Part shown: one piece after another, positions 17,441-24,820 of the stretch
How the letters are laid out: each line of letters begins with the position of its first letter
Numbering within the stretch: position 1 is the stretch's first letter
DNA from: Salinisphaera dokdonensis
GTDB taxonomy: Bacteria > Pseudomonadota > Gammaproteobacteria > Nevskiales > Salinisphaeraceae
Direction of reading: 5' to 3'
DNA: 64,000 bases
Assembly (NCBI RefSeq): GCF_040361215.1
Contig: NZ_APND01000005.1
Coordinates: forward strand, 248,001 to 312,000
Program-made: the position numbers and the translations under genes
The notes under the pieces: model-generated
Database searches by the model: none
What the model was told of the DNA's origin: nothing
The model's input: only the letters and a program-made list of their open reading frames with translations

Positions 17441-18808
17441 TCAGACCTGCGAGGGTTGCATGCTGTGTTTTCTCATCATGTCGTACAGCGCGGGACGCGA
17501 AACGCCCAGCAGTCTCGACGCCTTGGATACGTTGCCCTCGGCCATGCGTAGCGCACGTTCCAGCGCTCCCCGCTCGGCTTCGTCGCGAACCTGACGCAGA
17601 TTCAAGCGCAGAGGGGTATCGCTTTCGCTTGTGGTGTTCAGACCGAGATCCGCCGCGGTCACGAATTTGCCGTCTGCCATGATCACCGCGCGGTTGATGC
17701 GATGTTCCAGTTCACGCACGTTGCCCGGCCAGGAATAACGTTCGATCGCCACAATCGCTTCGGGCGCCAGCCCCCGGAGGGTGATGCCGTTGGTCGCGGC
17801 AGCCTTTTCAAAGAAGGCTTTGGCAAGCACCACTACATCACCGTCGCGCTCGCGAAGCGGAGGAATCGTGATCGATATTTCCGCGACGCGGTAGAACAGA
17901 TCCTCGCGAAACTCGCCTTCCGCAATACGAGCGGTGAGATCGCGGTGCGTTGCACAGATCACCCGTACATCAACCGGGATCTCTTCACGACCGCCGACGC
18001 GTTCGACCACGCGCTCCTGTAGAAAGCGCAACATCTTCGCCTGGAGTGAGGCCGGCATGTCACCGATCTCGTCGAGGAATAGCGTGCCGCCTTGAGCCAG
18101 TTCAATCTTGCCCGGACTCTGGCGATTGGCGCCGGTAAACGCGCCCTTCTCATAACCGAACAATTCGCTCTCGAGCAGATTCTCGGGGATCGCCGCACAA
18201 TTGATGGCAACGAAACGTCCGTCCCGACGCGCACTCAGATTGTGAAGCGCTCGGGCAAGAACCTCCTTGCCCGAGCCGGTCTCGCCCAGCAACAACGTCG
18301 TAGCGTTGGTGGGTGCAACCTTCTCGACCAGACGACACACCTTGAGCATCACATCGCTGGCCGCTATAAGCCCTTCCAGCGGACCACCGGTACTGTGCCG
18401 TAACGCCCGGTTCTGGGATTCGAGGTCGGCGATATGGAAGGCACGGGCGATGATCAGGCCGAGAACGGCCGTATCGATTGGCTTGGGATAGAAGTCGTAG
18501 GCCCCGAGGGCAATCGCTCTCAGGGCGTTATCGTCTTCGCCGTTACCGGTCGCAACAATGACTTTCGTTTCCGGCGCGAGACGCAGAATCTCGGACAGCG
18601 CCCGCATACCCTCTTCAACGCCATCCTGCTCGGGAGGCAACCCCAGATCGAGTACGACGACCTGCGGCTCGTGTCGGCGCAGGGTCGCAATCGCATCGCC
18701 TCGATTCTCGGCGAATACGAGTTCGTACGAATCGAAACTCCATCGCAACTGGCGCTGCAGAGCGAGGTCGTCTTCGACAATCATCAGTGTGGCTGTATGG
18801 CGTTTCAT
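17441..18808 (-). CDS. prsR: Sigma-54-dependent response regulator PrsR
   Basis: PEP-CTERM-box response regulator (455 aa, TIGR02915) that activates RpoN promoters. The receiver domain has the acidic pair VEDD and the phospho-acceptor Asp in VVLDLGLPPEQDG. The AAA+ domain has Walker A GETGSGKE, the sigma-54 contact loop GAFTGA and Walker B GGTLFLDEIGD. The C-terminal Fis-type helix-turn-helix reads EGNVSKASRLLGVSRPALYDMMRKH. The start overlaps the prsK stop by four bases. Known PrsK/PrsR pairs switch on exopolysaccharide and PEP-CTERM genes; the perfect -24/-12 promoter at 23186-23201 is the obvious local target. Confidence 0.95.
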   Translation of the reverse strand: MKRHTATLMIVEDDLALQRQLRWSFDSYELVFAENRGDAIATLRRHEPQVVVLDLGLPPEQDGVEEGMRALSEILRLAPETKVIVATGNGEDDNALRAIALGAYDFYPKPIDTAVLGLIIARAFHIADLESQNRALRHSTGGPLEGLIAASDVMLKVCRLVEKVAPTNATTLLLGETGSGKEVLARALHNLSARRDGRFVAINCAAIPENLLESELFGYEKGAFTGANRQSPGKIELAQGGTLFLDEIGDMPASLQAKMLRFLQERVVERVGGREEIPVDVRVICATHRDLTARIAEGEFREDLFYRVAEISITIPPLRERDGDVVVLAKAFFEKAAATNGITLRGLAPEAIVAIERYSWPGNVRELEHRINRAVIMADGKFVTAADLGLNTTSESDTPLRLNLRQVRDEAERGALERALRMAEGNVSKASRLLGVSRPALYDMMRKHSMQPSQV

Positions 18809-20889
18809 TTCATTCCGACCGCCATGGGGCGGGCCTCCAGATGTTCGATGCCCGCAGAGGGAAGAATTACCGTGAAAGTGGTCCCCACACCCGGAACACT
18901 TTCAACTTCCACATGCCCGCCCGCGGCGCGAGCAAAGACGCGAGCCTGATATGCCCCGATGCCCATGCCGCGGGAGGATTTCGTACTACAGAACGGTTTG
19001 AACAGCGATTCACGTATGAAGGCCGCGCTCATGCCGATACCGTCATCGGAAACGGCAATGCGCACGGTCTTGTCCGCGGTGATAACCCGAACATCGACCT
19101 GGCCTTCGCTCCCCGTAGCGTCCTGGGCATTGCGAACAACGTGGCCGAGAATCATCCCGAACCGCTCGGGATCGACGGTCACGAACGCGTTGTCCTCGCA
19201 TGCAAGCGACGGTACGGGCTTACGAACCTTGAGCGTCGACATCATCTGGTCCGCGACAGCGAGCACAGAGACCCGTCGCACTCGATCGGTATCCCCTCCG
19301 TCACGCTGCAATTGCTCGAGCAGTCGCTGCATTCGCGTCACGGAGCTTTCGACGGTCATGATCATGTCGTCTATGAATTCCGGGTTCCGCTTATGCTTCT
19401 CTGCGTTCTGAATGATCAGCGACTGCTGTGATGCGATGTTCTTCAAGTCGTGCATGAGGAACGCCGTGAGCCGGTTGTAGGCTTCGAACTGACGCGCCTG
19501 CGCAAGCTCGACGTGACTCTCCTGCTGGCCGAGAAAACTTCCCACCTGGCTGCCCAGGGTCCGAAGCAGATCGAGGTCCTCCCAGGTCAGCGCGTAACCC
19601 GCTCTGGGCACCGCAAGCACCATGAACCCCAGCAGGCGTGCTTCGAAGAACAGCGGAACGATCAGACGTGCGCGGGGAATGCGCGACAGCCATACCGGCA
19701 GCGCCAGATTCTCGTAATGGGCCGAGTTTCGGGCGTACTCGTCGAGATCGACGATCCAGTGCCTATCGCGCAGAAAATCGACGAACGACGTATCTATCGC
19801 CTCCGCCGTATTTTCCGCGGGCGCCATGTTCCACTGGGAGACGAAGTCGTAGACTCCGTCGCGCTCGAGCCATAGCGCGCCGGCCGGGCTATCGAGGATA
19901 TGGGCGACCGCGCGAATCGAGCGCTCATAAGGATCGCTCGACTCGTCTGTCTGTGTGAGACGACGCGTCAAACCGAGCCACTCCTCGCGGTAATCGTATT
20001 TGTAATTGAAAAAGTGCTTCTTGATATAGACCTTCGCTCGCGCCCGGATCTGGCCCGACAACAAAAGCACGGAGAACGCCAGGAGCGTGACGACGACGAA
20101 CAACACACCAAGAACGTCGCTCCAGCTGCCACCGAAGTTACGGATGTAATAACCGCCGAGCGCGGTGAACAGCAGATAGGCGCCCGCCACCACAAGCGCG
20201 CCGGTGTGGAATGCCGCCTGATGCGACAACCGCAGATTTCGAGACCAGGAGGGGTTGCGGTCTGCGGATACGGCGATGAGCGGAACAGCCAGTGCGTTGA
20301 CCACGCCGCGCGCTTCCCAGACGTTAAGTGGAATACCTGCGTAAAGCAGCGCATGCGAATACATCACGAAGTCGTAGGCAAACAGCAGCCCGACGGCAAG
20401 CACCAGATATTTCATACCCCAGCGCTCGTCCGCATTCGCTGTCCGATAAATCTGTTCAAGCATCACCAGCGCACAAAATGCGATCGCGGCGACACCGATG
20501 AAGAATCCGGTGCTGCGCTGGGTTGTCGCTTCGGCCGCCGGTTGCCAGATCATCTGGCCGAGCAGCATGGTCGCGAGCAACACCGGCAATGCCAGGGCCA
20601 TCGTCTTGATCAGCCGGTTCTGTCGGAAGGAGGCGCGCGGTAGAAGCCATGACAGGAACACCAGCCACGCGCCACCACGTACGGTCTCTGCGAGATCTAG
20701 CCATGGGCCAGCGATCTGCAGGACCAATGCGGCAGCCATCATCAGGCACCACGCGGCATTCGCCCCGCATGCCACCACCAGCAATCGGGTCTGAGTACCC
20801 CCTTGGGTACAGGCGAGCAACACCGTGAGACCGGCAAAGGCCAACCCACCCACGCTATTGGAAAGCAGCCAGACATCGGTGGGGCTCAT
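18805..20889 (-). CDS. prsK: XrtA/PEP-CTERM system histidine kinase PrsK
   Basis: Membrane sensor kinase (694 aa, TIGR02916). About eight hydrophobic helices fill roughly residues 1-290. A GAF domain follows (about 320-460), then the H-box FLMHDLKNIASQQSLI with the phospho-accepting His, the N-box HVVRNAQDA and the glycine-rich DDGIGM and GMGIGAY motifs of the ATPase domain. It should sense an envelope or respiratory cue and phosphorylate PrsR, whose gene overlaps it by four bases. It abuts the sugar-transferase gene upstream with a one-base overlap. Confidence 0.95.
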   Translation of the reverse strand: MSPTDVWLLSNSVGGLAFAGLTVLLACTQGGTQTRLLVVACGANAAWCLMMAAALVLQIAGPWLDLAETVRGGAWLVFLSWLLPRASFRQNRLIKTMALALPVLLATMLLGQMIWQPAAEATTQRSTGFFIGVAAIAFCALVMLEQIYRTANADERWGMKYLVLAVGLLFAYDFVMYSHALLYAGIPLNVWEARGVVNALAVPLIAVSADRNPSWSRNLRLSHQAAFHTGALVVAGAYLLFTALGGYYIRNFGGSWSDVLGVLFVVVTLLAFSVLLLSGQIRARAKVYIKKHFFNYKYDYREEWLGLTRRLTQTDESSDPYERSIRAVAHILDSPAGALWLERDGVYDFVSQWNMAPAENTAEAIDTSFVDFLRDRHWIVDLDEYARNSAHYENLALPVWLSRIPRARLIVPLFFEARLLGFMVLAVPRAGYALTWEDLDLLRTLGSQVGSFLGQQESHVELAQARQFEAYNRLTAFLMHDLKNIASQQSLIIQNAEKHKRNPEFIDDMIMTVESSVTRMQRLLEQLQRDGGDTDRVRRVSVLAVADQMMSTLKVRKPVPSLACEDNAFVTVDPERFGMILGHVVRNAQDATGSEGQVDVRVITADKTVRIAVSDDGIGMSAAFIRESLFKPFCSTKSSRGMGIGAYQARVFARAAGGHVEVESVPGVGTTFTVILPSAGIEHLEARPMAVGMK

Positions 20890-22295
20890 CAGCGTCCTCC
20901 CTTGCGAAGGAGTACGACTTCGACCGTGCCCAGAAGAATCAGCAGATCAAGAAAGACGCTGCGATTCTTGATGTAATAAAGATCGAGCTGGAGCTTGCTG
21001 TTGGCGTCATCCTCCGACGCACCATAGGGATAGCCCACCTGTGCCCATCCGGTGATACCGGGACGCACATGCTCGCGTATCCGGTAATAGGGCAATCGAA
21101 CCGCCAACTCAGAGACAAATTCCGGACGCTCCGGCCGCGGGCCAACCAAGCTCATTTCTCCGCGTAACACGTTGAACAGCTGCGGCAACTCGTCGAGTCG
21201 GTACTTGCGAATCACCCCACCAACGCGCGTCACGCGGGGATCATTCCGAGTGGCCCACTGCGCTACTCCGGCGCGTTCCGCGTCCACAATCATGCTGCGG
21301 AATTTCCAGATCTCGAAAACGCGCCCGCGATGACCAACTCGCCGCTGACGAAACAGCAGGGGCGCGCTTGTGCCCTCCTCGATCATGATTGCAAGGGCAA
21401 CACCTGCCATAACGGGCAAGGCGATGGGCATCAGCAGTAACGAGGCGGTAATGTCCACGACCCGCTTGACGAAGTCCTGGACCGGCGTTACGCGGAAACC
21501 GTAGGAAAAAATGAACCAGCTCGGCTTGAGCAGTTCGGTCTTGACCTTACCCGTCTGGCGCTCGTAGAACGTTACCGTGTCGATGATATTCACGCCGGCC
21601 ATGCGGCAGGCGAGCAACTCGTCGGTCGGAAAACCCCGTCGATTGTCGTCCATAGCGACCACGATCTCGTCGACGCGCAGGGCTCGAACATGCGAGAGCA
21701 GCGACGCGTCGGAATCCAGCAGCAACGACGGCGAGACCTTTCGTTCCTCGCCCTCTACGGGGACGCAACCTACCGTATGGAAGAGCCTCTGATCACTGCG
21801 CCGGCGAAGAAATGCCAACAGGGCGCCCGCATTTTCTCCGGCGCCGAGGAAAAGCACTCGCCACGGCGACGCGCTGCGATCCACAGCAAGATAAAAGGCA
21901 ATCTGTATCGTCAGCGAAAGCACCAAACCCAATGCAAGCGCCAACGCGAACACCCCCCGGCCAAGATAGAGCGACGGAAGCACGTAGAACAGAAGCATCA
22001 GCAACAATGCGCCCAGACCGCAGCCGGTCAGTACACGCAACGTGACCTGAAGATGGCCATCCCGAAGACGCGGATTGAGCACGCCCACCGCGCACATGCC
22101 AAACATCAATGCGGCGGAAAAAACAAAGGCCTGGGGAAGCAGCAACACAGGCTCTTCGGTCATGGGCACCGCGTATCCGAGAAATCGGATACGTGCTGCA
22201 ACATAGACCAGAACAATCAGCATGAGGGCTTGAAAGACGCCCAGCAGCAGATAGCGGACATGCATGTAATGATTGAACACACGTAGCGTGTTCAT
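20889..22295 (-). CDS. EpsB-type initiating sugar transferase, XrtA type
   Basis: Polyprenyl-phosphate sugar-1-phosphate transferase (468 aa, TIGR03013 type) that starts the repeat unit on undecaprenyl phosphate. Four hydrophobic helices and a Rossmann-like CoA-binding domain (VLFLGAGENAGALLAFL) precede the transferase core. The core shows a fifth membrane segment, WKFRSM, the catalytic RKYRLDELPQLFNVL, MSLVGPRPERPEFV, and RPGITGWAQVGYPYG. It is the committing enzyme of the pathway. ATG 22295 overlaps the stop of a small upstream ORF as ATGA. The sugar (glucose- or GlcNAc-type) cannot be read from sequence. Confidence 0.94.
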   Translation of the reverse strand: MNTLRVFNHYMHVRYLLLGVFQALMLIVLVYVAARIRFLGYAVPMTEEPVLLLPQAFVFSAALMFGMCAVGVLNPRLRDGHLQVTLRVLTGCGLGALLLMLLFYVLPSLYLGRGVFALALALGLVLSLTIQIAFYLAVDRSASPWRVLFLGAGENAGALLAFLRRRSDQRLFHTVGCVPVEGEERKVSPSLLLDSDASLLSHVRALRVDEIVVAMDDNRRGFPTDELLACRMAGVNIIDTVTFYERQTGKVKTELLKPSWFIFSYGFRVTPVQDFVKRVVDITASLLLMPIALPVMAGVALAIMIEEGTSAPLLFRQRRVGHRGRVFEIWKFRSMIVDAERAGVAQWATRNDPRVTRVGGVIRKYRLDELPQLFNVLRGEMSLVGPRPERPEFVSELAVRLPYYRIREHVRPGITGWAQVGYPYGASEDDANSKLQLDLYYIKNRSVFLDLLILLGTVEVVLLRKGGR

Positions 22296-22489
22296 CGCAT
22301 GAACCGCTGTTGGCGACCGGCCGCTGCACGTGCGATCAGTTGCGCGCCGACACTACGCAAATCGGTTCGATCAGCCGGTTCGCGGTGCGCGCACAGGTCG
22401 GCGTGCGGCGACTCGCGAACAATGCCCGCTGAATCAATCGCCTTGCCACAACCCACCTGAATGAAATGCTTCAGGCCCCTCGTGTACAT
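22292..22489 (-). CDS. Small ORF translationally coupled to the sugar transferase
   Basis: A 65-codon ORF (begins MYTRGLKHFIQVG, ends QQRFMR) with an ATG preceded by AGGGG at six bases and a stop that overlaps the next start as ATGA. These signals favour real translation, perhaps as a coupling leader for the sugar transferase. The residue composition is unremarkable and I recognise no domain, membrane segment or signal peptide. The alternative is that it is non-coding leader and the coupling geometry is chance. Confidence 0.4.
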   Translation of the reverse strand: MYTRGLKHFIQVGCGKAIDSAGIVRESPHADLCAHREPADRTDLRSVGAQLIARAAAGRQQRFMR

Positions 22490-22649
22490 CGTTGTCCCCT
22501 CGCCTCACCAGACCTTGGTCCGCCGCGGCTGACAGCCGAGTTATATCACTCTCAACAACACCACCAACAATTTCGTGTCCGTCCTCTTCCGGCGCTAATC
22601 ACCAAAATCGAAACCGAATAGCCAGAAACCTTGCACACCTCTGAACGAG

Positions 22650-23117
22650 TCACGGCCGCCGCGCGAGCCAGCGTCTAAGCGCTCCGCCACCAATCAGCAG
22701 GGCGGCGCCTACTGCCAGCAGCAACACCTCCTTCGGCTCCGGGACCACGGATGTACGATTATTGGCCTCCTGCGACTCCTGACTTTGGATGTCCATACCC
22801 GCCGATACGGCGTCCCGTTGTGACCCTGGCAAAACCAAGCGCGGCTCGATACCGAAATATGTCAGCAAGGTCTCCGTTCGCTCTTCCACCTCTGAACCCA
22901 GTCCCAGCAATCGCGAAGATTCGTCGCCCTTCCTATCTGCCGGCGCACCTGAATCTCCCGTTTCCCCGATCCCTTGGCCAACGTATCTCTCGGTCGACTC
23001 ATCCTTTCGGTTTGCCACAATCGGACTCGCCGCTGCTGTCAGACAAACCGTCACCAGAAGCCATGCCGCGACACTTCTGATCGTTGCGCGCAATACGAGT
23101 GGCAAATTTCTCGGCAC
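22650..23117 (-). CDS. PEP-CTERM sorting domain protein (probable XrtA substrate)
   Basis: Predicted 155-aa exported protein with a complete PEP-CTERM tail: VVPEPKE, a hydrophobic helix (VLLLAVGAALLIGGGAL), then RRWLARRP. The N-terminus from the GTG start is basic followed by a hydrophobic stretch ending in AAASPIVA, a signal peptide. The middle 90 residues are hydrophilic, rich in Glu, Gly, Ser and Gln, contain no cysteine and match no domain I recognise. The open frame extends to a TTG at 23210, but that part overlaps the sigma-54 promoter. GTG 23117 has AGGGG six bases upstream and no in-frame ATG precedes the mature region, so GTG is preferred. XrtA should cleave after the PEP motif. Confidence 0.88.
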   Translation of the reverse strand: MPRNLPLVLRATIRSVAAWLLVTVCLTAAASPIVANRKDESTERYVGQGIGETGDSGAPADRKGDESSRLLGLGSEVEERTETLLTYFGIEPRLVLPGSQRDAVSAGMDIQSQESQEANNRTSVVPEPKEVLLLAVGAALLIGGGALRRWLARRP

Positions 23118-23185
23118 GGACCACCCCTGAACCAGTGTGCGAGACGGCTCAGTGATAAGCCTCCCGACAACTGTAAGGCGATCTA

Positions 23186-23201
23186 AGCAATCAATGTGCC
23201 A
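23186..23201 (-). promoter_or_regulatory. Sigma-54 (-24/-12) promoter of the PEP-CTERM gene
   Basis: On the minus strand the sequence reads TGGCAC-ATTGA-TTGCT, an exact match to the RpoN consensus TGGCAC-N5-TTGCW with GG and GC ten bases apart. Transcription would start near 23175, leaving a leader of about 58 bases to the GTG with its Shine-Dalgarno. The sigma-54 activator gene prsR is 4.4 kb downstream. Confidence 0.9.
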
Positions 23202-23268
23202 AAAAATCAAAAAATCTGACTAATGCTTATCTTCATGTTTATTAGACTTTTTTTCTTATTATTTTTCA

Positions 23269-23283
23269 ATTGCGCGCAAAATT
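23269..23283. promoter_or_regulatory. Element ATTGCGCGCAAAATT, candidate enhancer site
   Basis: Contains the 10-base palindrome TTGCGCGCAA and resembles 14434-14448 at 13 of 15 positions. It lies 68 bases beyond the -24 box of the sigma-54 promoter, where activators of this class bind. Possible PrsR site; unproven. Confidence 0.35.
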
Positions 23284-23643
23284 AACGTGTCTTCTGTTTG
23301 TTTTTCTGACAAGCACTGAAAACTTACATCGCCGGCTACTGGCGGTATTTATTGCACGTTTTGGACCGGCGCGATGCATATCAGCCGAAAATTTGCAGCA
23401 CCATGAGATCTTTTTTATTTTAGCTCAAAGGCTTGCGAACGGTTTCAATAATTCGCGAGAACACGATGCATCTGCTGATAACAGCGCGCAAAACTGTAGC
23501 GCTGACCGACACCCCGATCATGCATGTACTCAACCCCATAGCCGTGCAGCGGCCTCGCAACAGCACTGCGAAGCAGAAATAGAGGGAGTCGGCAGAATTG
23601 ACACCGCCAGGGAAAGGCGGTCCACGCTATCTTGAATCGCCGG

Positions 23644-24744
23644 TCAGCTACCTGTACGACGGCGCAAATCGGCAACAATTCGGTGCGCCGCCTGGCCATC
23701 CCATAATTCGGGCGGCTCCGCTTTTATGCACACGGACGCCACGACTTCGGCCACCGCGTCTACGAGCTGAGCAGGCTTGATGAGCCGATTACTACCTTGG
23801 CTCGTTGTGATCGGGCGCTCGGTGTTCTCGCGCAGAGTGAGGCACGGAATCCCAAGGTAGGTCGTTTCTTCCTGAACCCCGCCCGAGTCGGTTATTACGA
23901 TTCGCGACTGGGTCACCAGGTTCATGAAAGCGAGATAACCTAGCGGCTCCACCACCCTGATGTACGGCGCCTGCTCGAGTGTTTCCGAGAGGCCGAACTC
24001 CGCGAGCCGTGCCTGTGTGCGAGGGTGAACCGCGAAGACCAATGGCACGCTGCGACTGACGTCGACAAGTTGATCCACCAACAGCCGAAGCGTTTGCGGA
24101 TCATCGACGTTGGACGGGCGGTGCAGCGTTACGACGCCGAACTCCCCTGCTGCGAGACCGAACTTTTCGCACGTACCCTCGTCCTCGATGCGCCCTCGAG
24201 CCAGTTCGAAGGCATCGATCATCACGTTGCCAACAAATTCGATCTTGTCGGGCGACACCCCCTCGGCCAGAAGGTTTTCATTCGCATCGACGGACGGCGT
24301 CCACAGCAAATCGACGATTGCGTCAGTAGCGAGCCGATTGATCTCTTCCGGCATACGGCGATCGCGGCTTCGCAGCCCCGCTTCCAGGTGCGCAACACGG
24401 ATACCCAGCTTCACGGCCGCTAGTGCACAGGCAATGGTGGAGTTCACGTCACCGACCACGACCACCCAGTCCGGGCGCTGCTCAACGCAGACCTTCTCGT
24501 AGGCCATCATGACGCGGCCCGTCTGCTCGGCGTGACTCCCGCTGCCAACCTCGAGATGAATATCGGGTGCGGGCAGATCGAAGTCCCGGAAGAAGGAGTC
24601 CGACATATTCGCGTCGTAATGCTGCCCCGTATGAACCAGTCTCACGCGGCACCAGTCTTCTGGCGCCAACGCATGAAAAAGCGGCGCAACCTTCATGAAA
24701 TTGGGTCGCGCCGCCGCTATCAGGTCTATCTGGATCGTCCGCAC
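23644..24744 (-). CDS. wecB: UDP-N-acetylglucosamine 2-epimerase (non-hydrolysing)
   Basis: Interconverts UDP-GlcNAc and UDP-ManNAc in the cytoplasm (366 aa, usual length for WecB/MnaA). Key segments are KVAPLFHAL, HTGQHYD, VVVVGDVNSTIACALAA, HLEAGLRSRDRRMPEEINR, VTLHRPSNVD, and DSGGVQEETTYLGIPCLTLR, ending with the NTERP motif. The start is GTG at 24744 giving VRTIQIDLIAAARPNFMKV; the ribosome site is weak. It lies beside the exopolysaccharide locus and probably supplies ManNAc-type sugars for it. Confidence 0.94.
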   Translation of the reverse strand: MRTIQIDLIAAARPNFMKVAPLFHALAPEDWCRVRLVHTGQHYDANMSDSFFRDFDLPAPDIHLEVGSGSHAEQTGRVMMAYEKVCVEQRPDWVVVVGDVNSTIACALAAVKLGIRVAHLEAGLRSRDRRMPEEINRLATDAIVDLLWTPSVDANENLLAEGVSPDKIEFVGNVMIDAFELARGRIEDEGTCEKFGLAAGEFGVVTLHRPSNVDDPQTLRLLVDQLVDVSRSVPLVFAVHPRTQARLAEFGLSETLEQAPYIRVVEPLGYLAFMNLVTQSRIVITDSGGVQEETTYLGIPCLTLRENTERPITTSQGSNRLIKPAQLVDAVAEVVASVCIKAEPPELWDGQAAHRIVADLRRRTGS

Positions 24745-24820
24745 TTCGAGGCCCGTCGCTAGGAGTGTCGACCTAGCTTAGGTCATCGATGAGCACAAAA
24801 AGAAGTCTACTCGTACAGAG

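Larger units (their letters stand above)
23118..23643. promoter_or_regulatory. Intergenic region upstream of the PEP-CTERM gene
   Basis: About 525 bases separate wecB from the PEP-CTERM gene start, both on the minus strand. It contains the sigma-54 promoter (23186-23201), an AT-rich block (about 23205-23300) and the element at 23269-23283 centred about 100 bases upstream of the expected transcript start, a normal enhancer distance. Between 23300 and 23640 I see no gene; an ACCGCC/GGCGGT hairpin near 23606-23624 follows wecB but lacks a T tract. Confidence 0.55.

Noticed and set aside
24770..24784. GACCTA-GCT-TAGGTC inverted repeat between wecB and the large lipoprotein gene, as a terminator
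   Set aside because: The six-base stem is weak, and neither strand has a T tract after it. It may be nothing.
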